From Cyclina sinensis (lineage: Eukaryota > Mollusca > Bivalvia > Venerida > Veneridae): a stretch of DNA of 64,000 nt. Both the position numbers and the translations under genes were made by a program. The notes below the pieces were generated by a model, which ran no database searches, was not told the DNA's origin, and saw nothing but the letters and a program-made list of their open reading frames with translations. This document shows positions 30,401 through 45,400 of the stretch, one piece after another (the stretch's first letter is position 1; each line of letters opens with the position of its first letter). The DNA lies in contig JAAONU010000009.1 of NCBI GenBank assembly GCA_012932295.1, forward strand, positions 12,999,796 to 13,063,795, given 5' to 3'.

Positions 30401-33400
30401 ATCGGTCTTTGTCCGTCGTCCGTCAGTCCGTCCGTCCGTCCGTCGTCAACTTTTCATTCAAACGACATCTCCTCTGAAACCATTGGGGTAAATTTAATGA
30501 AACTTGCCTGGGATGTTCCTTGCATGAAGCTCTACCAAGATTGTTCAAATGGTTCTAATCCATTGCATTTCTGGTTCACTGGAGCTAAAAATAGATTTTA
30601 TAAGTTGGATCTTTAAAAATCTTCTTCTCCGAAACCACAAGGCCTGGAGCTTTGATATTTGGTATGAAGCATCATCTAGTGGACCTCTACCAAGTTTCTT
30701 CAAATTATGTCCCTGGGGACAAAACTGACCCCACCCCAGGGGTCAGTTGATTTTACATAGAGTTATATAGGGAAAACTTGAAAATCTTCTTGTCAGAAAC
30801 CACAAGGCCTAGAGTTAAGATATTTGGTATGTAGCATTGTCTAGTGGACCTCTACCAAGTTTGTTCAAATCATGGCCTCTTGGTCAAAAATGGCCACGCC
30901 CTGGGGGTCACTTGTTTTACATAGAGTTATATAGGAAAATCTTAAAAAAAATCTTCTTATCAGAAACCACAAGTTATAAAGCTTAGATATTTGGTGTGAA
31001 GCATTGTCTAGTGGACCTCTACCAAGTTTGTTCAAAGCCTGGCTTCTGAGTCAAAAATGGCCCCGTCCCAGGGGCCACTAGTTTTACATAGAGTTATATA
31101 AGAAAATCTAAAAAAATTTTCTTGTCAGAAACCGTAAGTTATAGAGCTTAGATATTTGGTGTGTAGCATTGTCTAGTGGACCTCTACCAAGTTTGTTCAA
31201 ATCCTGGCCTCTGGGTCAAAAATGGCCCCGCCCCAGGGGCCACTAGTTTTACATAGAGTTATATAAGAAAATCTTAAAAAATCTTCTTGTCAGAAACCGT
31301 AAGTTATAGAGCTTAGATATTTGGTGTGTAGCATTGTCTAGTGGACCTCTACCAAGTTTGTTCAAATCCTGGCCTCTGGGTCAAAAATGACCCCGCCCCA
31401 GGGGCCACTAGTTTTACATAGAGTTATATAGGAAAATCTTAAAAAATCTTCTTGTCAGAAACCGTAAGTTATGGAGCTTAGATATTTGGTGTGTAGCATT
31501 GTCTAGTGGACCTCTACCAAGTTTGTTCAAATCCTGTCCTCTGGGTCAAAAATGGCCCCGCCCCAGGGGCCACTAGTTTTACATAGAGTTATATAGGAAA
31601 ATCTTAAAAAATCTACTTGTCAGAAACCGAAAGTTATAGAGCTTAGATATTTGGTGTGTAGCATTGTCTAGTGGACCTCTACCAAGTTTGTTCAAATCCT
31701 GGCCTCTGGGTCAAAAATGACCCCGCCCCAGGGGCCACTAGTTTTACATAGAGTTATATAGGAAAATCTTAAAAAATCTTCTTGTCAGAAACCGTAAGTT
31801 ATAGAGCTTAGATATTTGGTGTGTAGCATTGTCTAGTGGACCTCTACCAAGTTTGTTCAAATCCTGTCCTCTGGGTCAAAAATGGCCCCGCCCCGGGGGT
31901 CACTTGTTTTACATAGAGTTATATAGGAAAATCTTAAAAAATCTTCTTGTCAGAAACAAGAAGGCCTACAGTTAAGATATTTGGTATGTAGCATTGTCTA
32001 GTGGACCTCTACCAAGTTTGTTCAAATCATGGCCTCTGGGTCAAAAATGGCCCCGCCCCGGGGGTCACTTGTTTTACATAGAGTTATATAAGAAAATCTT
32101 AAAAAAATCTTCTTATCAGAAACCGTAAGTTATAGAGCTTAGATATTTGGTGTGTAGTATTGTCTAGTGGACCTCTACCAAGTTTGTTCAAATCCTGGCT
32201 TCTGAGTCAAAAAAGGCCCCGTCCCAGGGGCCACTAGTTTTACATAGAGTTAAATAAGAAAATCTAAAAAAATCTTCTTGTCAGAAACCGTAAGTTATAG
32301 AGCTTAGATATTTGATGTGTAGCATTGTCTAGTGGACCTCTACCAAGTTTGTTAGAAAAATGTCCCTGTGGTTACTATTGGCCCCGCCCGAGGGGTCACA
32401 AGTTTTAAATAACAATATAGAAGAAAATCTTTAAAAATCTTCTTGTCTGAAACCACAAGACCTAGAATTTCAAAATTTGGCATGAAGCAAGCTTTATCAA
32501 GCTTTTTCAAATTATTGGATTAGGTTAAAGGTCACGGAGGCTAAAAGTAGATTTATCTACTGTACCTCATAGAGCCTTCATTTATATAGACCACTATCTT
32601 TGATATTCAGTATAGAGGTTCCTTGCATGGACCTCTACCCATGGGTAGGGTTTGAGGTCACTGGGTCAAGGTCAAGGTCACCATAGCTTATAATAGATAT
32701 TTCTACTTTCTGTCGTAGAGCCTTTATTTATGGACTGATATTTAACATATTTGGTTTGTAGGCACTTACATATTTTCAATTAAAAAATGAAATACTGCTT
32801 CACAGCAAACCTACAGCCAAAGTACTCAGGTGAGCGATCCAGGGCCATCATGGCCCTCTTGTATTAATTTTTCATGCGTCAACTCATGTATTTCAAATAA
32901 TATGTCCTTGGATATAAAACATACAGAAAATAATACATGAAGCCTTTAAAGTTAACTACTCCTTGAATTTTCAAGCAGTATTCCACATTATAATAACTTC
33001 ATTGGCAAAATAAAAAGTAATATCTTTTTTAAAATGCTGGTCAATGTCAGTTACATTGTAAGGATTATGTATAAATCAGTCAGAAAATAAAAAAATGGCT
33101 GATTGAAAAAAGGTGTAATTGATTACACTGTACTTCGAAAGGTAGATACAGTTCGGTGTAACTGTAACCCTACTGAATAAATCAAGTTCCAGAAGGCAGA
33201 AAACTTTTTTAAGGACATAAATTGCACCAGATTGTACTGACTAGGCAATAAAATTAAAGTTGCAGTTTCTTGCTTAAATACAGCAAGAAATGTTATCCCT
33301 CTGTCTGTCAGTTGCACTCCATTCTTGGTAAAGGCTAATAGATTATGCTCAGGGTGTACTCATTTCTATGACTGAAGTTCTCCCTGTGGAGGAACAATGT

Positions 33401-36400
33401 CAGAATTATACCCGCTGGTTGTTTTAATCAGCCTTTAATCCATGTTAGAAGGTGAGATTAGGCCAGCCCAGATGATTCAGACTCTCGAATTCTGATTAGT
33501 TGGGTTTAATGTTAGCAATGCATCGATATCAAAAGAAGTTCAAACCAAAAGTAATTGACTGTGTGGAAAAAAATGACACAGACAGAACTCTTTTCAACCT
33601 GATCCTGTTTACAAGACTTTAATACACCCTTTGAGTGAAAATTGCTCCACTGTGCAACACTCTTGTTCAGTTCTTGTATAGAGGAGTCAAGATTCATACA
33701 GCAAGTATTATTACTGCATTATCCAACATCTTCCTTGTTCAATGTTGCTTACTGTTTTGTTTGTCTGTCTATTTTCCCTCATCCTGTAATTTCTTATATT
33801 TTCATGCAAAGTATTTTCACACTCCAGATAGTGTAATTTTCTCACAACAGTCTTGTTTCAGTGCTGGTGCTGAAAGAAATAACAGGACACATGCTGGGTA
33901 GAACACTGATAAGATAAATGCATAATAAATAGGTTGTAGAAGCTATCAGTATTGGTTATAGAATTTGAGAAATTTTGAGCAGATATCTACTGTCACCTTC
34001 TTTGTTTGCTAGAACTTGAATAAAGTTTGGAATTAATGATTTAGCTTATCATGATATTGCAGCAGGGTCACTGATGGATATAAGAATGCTCTATGTATAA
34101 TGTTAAATCCCTGCTCACACTCCTATTTAAAGTACCCAAATGTGTTTTTCAGTTTTTAACTTAAGAATTATCTCAGTTCTTCAAAACTGGGAGATATAAG
34201 GATGAAATACCGTTATGGGAATTTTTAGGGGACATAAGGTTTATGACTAGCGTCCTTGTACTGTTTAGGGGCAGTATGATGGGTTGTCATGTAGATGAGA
34301 GAGAACTAGACCACTGGTCCCTTCAAGGATTTATGGCTTGGTTATGGTAACATTTTTATGAAACTTGATCTAGACATAAACAGCAATATGCATGTTTTAA
34401 GGTGAGGCTCAGTAAAGTTTAAAAAGATTGTGTTCTTGGGTGTCAAATGATCTGCTAATTATCACCGCATATCTGGAATTCATTATAAAACCTGCCAAGG
34501 GGCATAACATTTGTAAAGGGGATGATTAAGTGTATCTGCCTGTAATTTCAAAAACAGCTTTAGTGTAAAATGCTGCCTAGGTTAGTTATGATTTTGCCAG
34601 CAATATGATACATCGGCATTTCAAATTGTATCATTTGTTTTCATTGTAACCTTGAAAGTTCACAGTATCAATATTTTTGAGGTAAGGATTGCCCAAAAAA
34701 AGGAAGAGAGAATTTGCAAGACATCATTCTGTCTTACTTGGAAAATTTGCATTTAAATGTTGGCAAGTTTAAAAGTCCTGTTTGCATATTTTAGAGACAA
34801 GTATTGATACATATTGTATCAAAATCGTGTATTTTCAGTTGTTCTTTATATGATTGTGTAAAAAAAAGTTGCTGTCCATTTACATTTATATGCTGAAATA
34901 CAGAAACCTGGAATATGGAAATAAGAAACCGTAATATCAGATTGCTGCAGAACTCAAGTATATTATAACTATCTTAGCTTTCACTATCAAATAGTTCTAC
35001 TACTGGTTTTATTCTGATCAAAGTTTTCACTGCTAAGCTGTTGTAAATAAGATTGATCATGAAGATCAAAATTTGTGAAGAGTCTTGTATCAAGGTTTTG
35101 AGGTTATGAAAATTGAAATCAGATAAATCCAATCATTATCAGGTATGATGATAGAAAAACCTGTCTGAGAATGGTGTACTGTAAAATAATGAAGGTTGGT
35201 AAAACCTGTCTCTGAGAATGGTGTACTGTAAAATAGGGAAGGTTGGTAAAACCTGTCTCTGAGAATGGTGTACTGTAAAATAGGGAAGGTTGGTAAAACC
35301 TGTCTCTGAGAATGGTGTACTGTAAAATAATGAAGGTTGGTAAAACCTGTCTCTGAGAATGGTGTACTGTAAAATAATGAAGGTTGGTAAAACCTGTCTG
35401 AGAATGGTGTACTGTAAAATAGGGAAGGTTGGTAAAACCTGTCTGAGAATGGTGTACTGTAAAATAGGGAAGGTTGGTAAAACCTGTCTGAGAATGGTGT
35501 ACTGTAAAATAGGGAAGGTTGGTAAAACCTGTCTGAGAATGGTGTACTGTAAAATAATGAAGGTTGGTAAAACCTGTCTGAGAATGGTGTACTGTAAAAT
35601 AGGGAAGGTTGGTAAAACCTGTCTGAGAATGGTGTACTGTAAAATAGAGAGGGTTGGTAAAACCTGCCTCTGAGAATGGTGTACTGTAAAATAGGGAAGG
35701 TTGGTAAAACCTGTCTGAGAATGGTGTACTGTAAAATAATGAAGGTTGGTAAAACCTGTCTGAGAATGGTGTACTGTAAAATAGGGAAGGTTGGTAAAAC
35801 CTGTCTGAGAATGGTGTACTGTAAAATAGGGAAGGTTGGTAAAACCTGTCTGAGAATGGTGTACTATAAAATAGGGAAGGTTGGTAAAACCTGCCTCTGA
35901 GAATGGTGTACTGTAAAATAGGGAAGGTTGGTAAAACCTGTCTGAGAATGGTGTACTGTAAAATAATGAAGGTTGGTAAAACCTGTCTGAGAATGGTGTA
36001 CTGTAAAATAATGAAGGTTGGTAAAACCTGCCTCTGAGAATGGTGTACTGTAAAATAGGGAAGGTTGGTAAAACCTGTCTGAGAATGGTGTACTGTAAAA
36101 TAGGGAAGGTTGGTAAAACCTGTCTGAGAATGGTGTACTGTAAAATAGGGAAGGTTGGTAAAACCTGTCTGAGAATGGTGTACTGTAAAAAAAATGAAGG
36201 TTGGTAAAATCTGTCTGAGAATGGTGTACTGTAAAATAATGAAGGTTGGTAAAACCTGCCTCTGAGAATGGTGTACTGTAAAAAAGGGAAGGTTGGTAAA
36301 ACCTGCCTCAGAGAATGGTGTACTGTAAAATAACAAAGGTTGGTAAAACCTGTCTCTGAGAATGGTGTACTGTAAAAAAGGGTAGGTTGATACAACCTTT

Positions 36401-39400
36401 CTGAGAATGGTGTACTGTAAAATAGGGAAGGTTGGTAAAGACTCTGTCAGAGAATGGTGTACTGTAAAATAGGGAAGGTTGATACAACCTGCCTGAGAAT
36501 GGTGTACTGTAAAATAGGGAAGGTTGGTAAAACCTGTTTGAAATAAGAGTACCGTAAAATAGGGAAAGTTGATACAACCTGTCTGAGAATTGTGTACTTT
36601 AAAATAATGAAGGTTGATACAACCTGTCTGAGAATGGTGTACTGAAAATTAGGGAATGTTTATTCAACCTGTCTTAGAATGGTGTACTATTAAATAGGGA
36701 AGGTTGATACAACCTGTCTGAGAATGGTATACTATGAAATAGGGAAGGTTGATACAACCTGTCTGAGAATGGTGTACTTTAAATTAGGGAATGTTAATAC
36801 AACCTGTCTTAGAATGGTGTACTATTAAATAGGGAAGGTTGATACAACCTGTCTGAGAATGGTGTACTATAAAATAGGGAAGGTTGATACAACCTGTCTG
36901 AGAATGGTGTACTATAAAATAGGGAAGGTTGATACAACCTGTCTGGGAATGGTGTACTGTAAAGTAGGAAAGTTTAATAAAGTTTCTGCATTATAAAAGA
37001 TCCTAGAGACATTCTGTGTTGGTTTGATATTTTTTAATTATTAATATTTAGATGAAAAATATTGTTCTGTATGTTAAAAAATAAGTGTTTTGATATTGGC
37101 ACTGTTTTGTCTGAGGGCAGTCATATCACTGAGTTATTGACAATTTTATTCAATAACTACATGTAATGAAACTTAACACTCAAGCATTTCCTCCCTGCTC
37201 AACATTTTCTCAGACGACTTATCCATGTTAAGTAAACACTTGTTATTTTGTGAAATTGTCCTGTTGTAGATTTAGCAATCCAACGTGTTTAAACACTACT
37301 AATAGAATTTTGATTTAAATTTGAAGAAATGGTCCCGAGTAAAACACTAACTAATATGCAAGTCAGAGCTCCAGATACGGGCCATACTTTTGTAAATATG
37401 GCTTTTCCATGAATATTTACGACTTTTTTTCAAAATCTGTGCGTATCATTACGATTTAAATAACCATTTTACGAAATTAAAGCAAATATCTAGCCGTAAC
37501 AGTACATTGGTGCCAACTGCTTAATTTGGTAGTGTGTACCCTTACGAATCTTTTTGGGAATTTATTAACTACCGAAAAATAGTAGACAGGGTTACTGCAT
37601 CTTTTTGTAACCTGTTGCGTGGATTTCGGTAACTTGTAATCCCATCTCTTAAAAAATGTCTGCTGGCATGGGAAGACCAAGAAAGTGAAAACAAGTTAAA
37701 AAAAACATGTTACACTCATACATATGCACTTGAGAACCTGCTGCTGCATCTACATGTATAAATGCAAAGAAAGACATTGTTGCACCTATAGTAGGAGATC
37801 TGATTACGTCAGTCACAAAATTGTGAACGAAACGTGATGGGACAAAGGGGCAGGCTAAAACTGTTGATGAATGGAAAAAAAATGTCCATGGCTTATTAAA
37901 TGGAAAATGTACATATTCCTAAAGAGTTAGTCCTGTTAAGACCATACTTTCAAAATCTCAAAATATGGGCTTTATATTTATATCACTTCCGGCCAGGGGC
38001 CACTGACTGATTTAGATATTGGCCCTGTTATGGAGGAGGCTTTAGTAATATTGGACGTGGTCTGTGCCATTTTATAAGGTTTATAATATTTAGTTATTTA
38101 AAAATACATGTTATACCGTAAAAATTCTATTTATAGCCCAGGCTCTTATTAGAATCATGGATTGTTCGAAAGTTGGGGATGGGCGTTAATTGGAGACACA
38201 TCCTCACAAGACAGACTGATTTTTTCTAAGCAGGGCTTTATAAATCCACTCACCCCTCATAATTACAAGAAGAAATCAAATCCGGAGAAAGAGCGCATGT
38301 TGACTTATTGCTGACAATGCTAAAATCTGTTCATTTTCGCTAATACCGTACATGTAGAATCCAGTATGTGTGAAAGATTGCTGAGCACGGGAATAAAAAA
38401 ATAAGCCTCATGCATGATCTTTACTTCTTTCTTATGGCAAAATTAAGGGAAATAAGTAAACTTGAATTGTAACGGGAAGCTCAATTTTGCTCAGATCATG
38501 GGGGATGGGCGTTAAAAAGGGGCAGTTGATTTTTCAGCTTTGGGCTGAAAAATGGCCGTTTTTTGTCCAAAATATGGGGGATGGGCATCTATTAGAGGAT
38601 GGGCTATAAATGGAATTTTACGGTATGTGTGTCTGTCACTTATCTTGTATTGCTGCTAGTGGTGTATGATTGAGAAGACTGATGGAAATTATTTAAAAAT
38701 TATTTAGTAGTATTCACAATGACATAGTAAAAAAAATTAAAGAGTGCTACAGAAGTAGAATAATACAGATTAGAAGTGAAAGAATAATTTCATTAATTTC
38801 AATTTCAGATGTTTCGAGTCCAAACAGTGAGCCCAGCCCTCAGACGTCTGCCCAGAGAAAAGCACAGCGTAGGCTTACCAGAGAGGACAACAGATATCAT
38901 TCAGGTTATTTTCGCTTGTTATTAGCTCTGGGTGTCTGCGGTGGTCATTGGCTATACTGTATGTAGTACAATGCAGGGGCAGCTTGGACACTAGTCTGTA
39001 CCCTGTCACTGTAGTGATATTGTCACTTCATGTTCAGGTACAGGAGGTTTGTCTAGTTTCAGTTTGGGCTGTCAAATTAATTCAGACTACACCTTACAAA
39101 AATAAATTTAGAAATAAAAGAGATTTCAATTTTATAATTTGTTAATACGAGTTCGATTTGTTAAAAGTACTCAATGTTTTTATAGTTTAATTATTTAAAA
39201 AGGGGCCTATTATTATATAAAAGCTTGGACGTGAAACTGCTTTTGATAGAAAATACATTATCAGCCCTGAACAGAGTATTCAGGGCAAGTTTTTGGTTTA
39301 GTTTGAATATCACCTTTGCAGTGAGTTCTATAACTATTGTTGGTTTTGCTTCAAGTAGTGTGGCATGTGAACAAGTTTCCCAAGCTTCATTTGGGTGAAG

Positions 39401-42400
39401 GGAAATCATTTGACATCATCACATGAGTAACAGGACAGTGCACTTTATTTTTACCTCTTTTACCCAAGTTGAGTTAAAATTAAGCAGAGCAGCATCAGTT
39501 ATGAGTGAGTTACTTGAAGAATGTATTTACTCATAGACTAGTTATGAAAAGGCCAAAGTCTAGTGAGTCATACTGACCAAACATTGATACCTAGCATCAA
39601 CACCTCACATAAGCACATCAATATATCAGCAGGCTGTTACATGTGTTAAGATGCTGTACACAAACAGGCCTGCAACCATTTGGCAGACACTTCTTTATGG
39701 CCAGACAATAATGCAGTTTTCTTTCTGTACGTACTTACTGTAATACTGCATGTCAGGATGATGTTTTTAAAGGGAATAATTGACAGTTTACCCTGCTTTT
39801 CAAGTCTTTATGTGTTAATTGAACAAAATAGACAAGAGAATTTTTAATAGGAAAATTACAAGTGTTCAACTCCTGTGGTTGTGCTAAACTCTTGTGCTGT
39901 GCAAACAAAAACAAAGAACAAATGAGTGTTGAGAAAAATGATTGGTTATATAGATGCTGATTATGTAAAGCTGTTTCCTTCATTGTTATTATAAAACTTT
40001 ATCAGTAATGTAAATGTGTCTTGCGAGTCATACAAAATGTCTTTGTGACAAACTCTGAGGTCAAGGTAATTTTTTTTATTGGTATATAGTGTCAACATTG
40101 TGCTTGGTACAGTATTGTTTACTGTCAACTGTATAACTGCATGAATGGACTTATTTCAGAAATGGTCATACTGTTTTTTACCTTTTAATTCAGTTCCAAT
40201 GGATGGCTTTCTGTAATGTCAAGGTAACACTTTAAGAAGGCACAAAATGTAGCAGTGTTCATTTAGAATATATTTATACAGTAGTTTATATCACAGGAAG
40301 AGTATATATGTCACAGCCACCTCAAACATTTTAACTGAAAGGTCAAGGTCTCACTGTGGCTTCTAGCTAACAGTTTAAGTATTTCTGACCAACTTTCTCT
40401 GTCAGTGAATAAGCTGCAGTTGCATTTTCTGTTTCTCAGAAATTCTTTCAATTCTGTTACATTTACAAATATTTCTGACTTTTAGATTGAGTGGAAGTGG
40501 AATTTAATTGATTTTCAGTGAATAATAGTTTGAAAAATATATAAGTGAATAAATCTGTCAGAAGAAATGAGACAATAATTTTTCACAAACTTTTATTTGG
40601 AAGCTGATAGATAATACTCAATGCTTGACTCTGGAGAGCTAGAGTTCGATAGGTTTTAAGTTCCTGCTATTGCCTATTGGTTCATTGAAAGTTGCAGGTC
40701 AAGATTATACTTGCAATATGTGCTAGCAGGTTTAAAACTCTTCATCATAACAATGATTAAAAAATGATTGAGGAAAGCAAACATCAGGTAATTCTTAAAG
40801 CTTTAAGATCAAGGTTACAGTAATTTGTCAGTCTTACAATGTACATATATATACAAAACATTGGAACTAGTTTTGCCACTTCAGACTAACATCTAAAACA
40901 CTTTGCAAGTAGGAAAGTAAGTATGGTCGATTTTTTCTATGATGGTCAGTCAGATCTTAGGAAATAGAAAGATGATTGAAGTATTTGTTTGACAGTTGGT
41001 TTGAGAATTTAGTTACACGTGTGTAATTTGCATTTCACCTGTCAGGTGATGAACATATTAGCGAGAATCAATCTATGGAAGTGAAAGAACGTTAAATGAA
41101 TGAGCAGATACAGCTCTTTTGTCTTTTATACCCTGTGATACTGTCTATACAGCATTAAATATATCATCACTGACTTAGCGTGTTTTACCAGCACACACTG
41201 CACTGTGTATAAATCTTGGCTGTTGGATTACCTTTGTAGAGATTCGCACAGAGGCCGTGATGCAGGCTCTTGCTGCTCACAGTAAGAAAATCCCTGTCAT
41301 GCCCCTACCCTCCAAGAGAACCTCAGTCAATTATCACGGCCAGCAGAGACAGAGGGATAGTCGTCAAGGTAGGTGTTTTCAAGACACAGGTTTACATGGC
41401 ATGACTAGACAAAGTTGCTTAGAAGGTAATCGCCAAAGGGATGGTTAGTCATTCATTGTAGCCTATAGTTTTCTTCTTTGACAAATACTTTAAATTTTAT
41501 TTGCATTTTTTTTTTGTATATGAATTAGTTGTAAAGAATGCGTTCTGAGAAAAAAACTTTCATTTCAGTTATCAGTAAGTGTTTTACATCCTGCTTCTGG
41601 TTTTGCTTGTTTGGCATGATTTTATAATAAGAATTATCTCATAGAAATACTCTGAACTTTTAGCAGTAAGTTTGTAATGTTGACACTTTGACAGACTCGT
41701 TAATTGAATAAATAAAGCTAACTTTCCATGTGCTGAACAAACATATTGTCAGTGTTTTAGAGCATACTGATTCACTGAGCACTGTCTACTCTGCATCTTT
41801 GTAAATTTTCCTGAAACTGTCACTGATCAGTGAGCATTTTGCCCACTTGATGTGTTTACACTAACATGATGTGTTTGCTGTGTTTTCTCTATGAAGTCTT
41901 TTTACACTGGCTAACTGATTAGTTTAAACTGGTTAGAAATAATTTATATGTTTGACCTTTATGTACTTACAGAATCATCATCAGATGATGATAGTATATA
42001 TGATGATGAAGCCAACAGAAACTTTCATCGTGGGGCACGGTCACGTGACAGTGGGGCCAGTTCATCATCATCCTTTTCGGATGTCAGTGCTTCACCACGA
42101 CACTCTGAGAGACCAAGGAGTGCGGCATATGTGAAATACCAGATACCAGGGAACACATCTCGGCAAGCATTAGCTGATGTGATGCAGAGTGCTAGACATT
42201 GTAAGTGTATATGTAGGTTATATTAAGTAGGGATGTCAACGACTATCCGAGTACTTGGATATCCGGATACTATGTTGGTATTCGGATACTAATTTTCTAT
42301 ACAAATATTCATATACAAAATAAAAATAACAGTGAAATTTAACTTTGATAGAAAAAAATCAAACACTGGCAAAATTAATTTGACAATTTTCATGACGCTA

Positions 42401-45400
42401 AACAAAATCGTGTCTATTGACTGCCCGCGGCATATCACTTAATTGGTTTATTGATAAAGTTTGTCTGTCGCACGCCGTGTATTCGTCTTGCAAACTGCTA
42501 AGATACAACGCGATACCTTAATCCATTGTGTTTATAGAGTCTATATAAGAATATCTTGCCCCATTGTAAATCGATTAGCAGTGTCAAACATGGCAATTAT
42601 GGGGCACACGGTAACTTCCGCAAATAATCCTGTAATAGTTTTAACGCAATACTAAAAGAATATCCAGTCAAAATGTGAGTACTCAAACGATGTATCCAAT
42701 CAATGATTTTCTTAAACAAGCGTTATAATTTTAATGTGTCAAACAATCATGCTTTTCTAGAATTCCAAAGCATTCATACTAAAAAAATAAGAACCATTCT
42801 CAGCAACATGCCTCCTAAAATAGCATCCGACGTGTGGAAATACTTCACGTGATCGAAAAGCAAAACAGCGAAAAACAAACAGACAGAAACGTTTTGAAGT
42901 CTATTAGAACACGTTTGAAATCATTGTTTTGTCTTATTTTGTTTGCGCTCACATAGTACCGTAAGCTGCATAAATACATGTACCAGTATGAAAGAATAGA
43001 TTAATAAAATAACATTTTGATCTACGGTGATTTTAAAATGATATCTTTAAAAAAGTTTAAATGACATATCATATTTAAAAAGTAAAAAGGACAGACCATG
43101 GAAGAAATAAAGAAACAATAAACGGATGAATGACGTTTTCGTTAGAAACTTAGACTTGCCGCACATGCGTATTGGCGGGAAAATATACTTCAGTGGCCAC
43201 GAGGAGACTAAAAACGGTCAACAACATGTCTTTGTATTATCATCTTTATTTACACGTAGATACAAAAACAGTTATTGTTTTGTGAAACTGTCTTATCACC
43301 TGTAATATGACTACCGGAACAGTATGTAAAACATACATCAAATGTTAAGCCTACAAATTGGAACATTGAGATCGTTTAGTCGTTGATTTTATACGAGTAT
43401 CCGGATAGTCTATACGAGTATCCGGATACCGTTTTAGGTATTCGTTGACATCCCTAATATTAAGTGATTTATCATTGTCCTGAACAGTATAGTAGACAGT
43501 TTTATATAGAACAGAGCAAATGAGAACAAGTAAACCCTTCATTAATGAAAAGAAGCTGTTAACATTATAACTCTTACTGTGAAATAGTTGTGTTGTTGTC
43601 ATGTGTAGTATTTTATTTCTGTTTTAAAGTTTCTCATCTGTATAAGTTGTCCTCCTTTGTGTTTGACTTACTAAGTTGGACTGTATATTTTTAAACCTAA
43701 AGTTAAGTATGCCAGCTGGATTATATTATTCTGTTTTGAACTCTGGTTTGGTACAGAGTGATAACTTTCAGTCATGTGTGCTTGCTTTTTGTAATAATGT
43801 CTTCTAGTTTTAAATTAATGAAAATACAGACAAAAAAAAACTTGTTCATTGCAGCACAACATATATCTCAGCCCCCAGATGTTACAAATAATGCCAAGAG
43901 TAGTAGGCAGGCAGACAGGGTAGGTCGAGGTGTGCCCTCTGTGAGGGTGGCAGGAAATGTTGGCATGGACCTCGACTCTGATTGTAAGTATTATGAGAAT
44001 AGAGGACATTTTGTCTAAACACTGACACAAGCAGAGAGGAGAATCTGTTGGTATTTAAAACTGTTGCAGTTGTCTGTATTGCAAGTTTAGAGAGGAGTAG
44101 AGAGGAGTATCTGTCGGTATTTAAAACTGTTGCAGTGTCTGTATTGCAAGTTTAGAGAGGAGTATCTGTTGGTATTTAAAACTGTTGGAGTTGTCTGTAT
44201 TGCAAGTTTAGAGAGGAGTATCTGTTGGTATTTAAAACTGTTGAAGTGTCTGTATTGCAAGTTTAGAGAGGAGTAGAGAGGAGTATCTGTTGGTATTTAA
44301 AACTGTTGCAGTGTCTGTATTGCAAGTTTAGAGAGGAGTAGGGAGGAGTATCTGTTGGTATTTAAAACTGTTGCAGTGTCTGTATTGCAAGTTTAGAGAG
44401 GAGTATCTGTTGGTATTTAAAACTGTTGGAGTTGTCTGTATTGCAAGTTTAGAGAGGAGTATCTGTTGGTATTTAAAACTGTTGCAGTGTCTGTATTGCA
44501 AGTTTAGAGAGGAGTATCTGTTGGTATTTAAAACTGTTGAAGTGTCTGTATTGCAAGTTTAGAGAGGAGTAGAGAGGAGTATCTGTTGGTATTTAAAACT
44601 GTTGCAGTTGTCTGTATTGCAAGTTTAGAGAGGAGTATCTGTTGGTATTTAAAACTGTTGCAGTTGTCTGTATTGCAAGTTTAATTAAATATACTTGGTA
44701 TTACTGGAGGCTATTGTAAGTGTTAAACAATTGTAATTGTCTGGATGACAGGTCAAATAGATCTTTTAAAAAGAGTTCTCTAGGAGCATGAGAGATAAAG
44801 AATCTTTAGAGGGAAGGGAAATATTCAGATAAGTTTAGAAAACACACCTTGTATATCTATATCATGATGATTATTATTATGTGATTGTTTTTGAAACTTT
44901 AATTGTCTCAAAGCAAGTTTCATATTCTATTAAAGTTGAAAACCATCTTTGAAACCTGATAATTTTTACAGTAAACTTTTATATAGAACGTAAATAAATT
45001 AAAAGATGAACAAAAATAGCAAAAAAACCCGGATTCATTTCATTCAGGAAGGACTTTCATATCGGATATGTTTATAACTGAAATAACTTCCTCAATGTTA
45101 CAGTATTATTTACAGTATGTATATGACATATGACCGTCTTATGTAATGTCATGTGACTGTGTGTTTTACAGCCCCCAGACACCAAGGTAAAGTGGCAGCT
45201 AAGATCCAGCAGCTGATGAACACACTAAAGGTAAGACAAGTGTTCGTGTGTACTGTTTGTGGTTGGAAATAGCTTGATGAGACTGAATTGTGGTTACGAC
45301 AAACTAGAACAAGCACAATGTATGTTTCCTTGTTAGAAAAGTAATTTTGAGGATGTTTAGTTCAGCCACATTAACATGAAAAAATTACCATATATAATCA

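Noticed and set aside
35119..36395. Two overlapping minus-strand open frames of 405 and 418 codons, and plus-strand frames with MVYCKIGKVGKTCLR repeats
   Set aside because: They coincide exactly with the 45-bp VNTR, whose period is a multiple of three. Several frames on both strands are open and there is no splice, start context or homology support.
36981..38010. Possible TIR transposon with CAGAGCTCC / CAGTGGCCC ends
   Set aside because: End similarity is weak and no flanking duplication was found; kept only as a low-confidence note.
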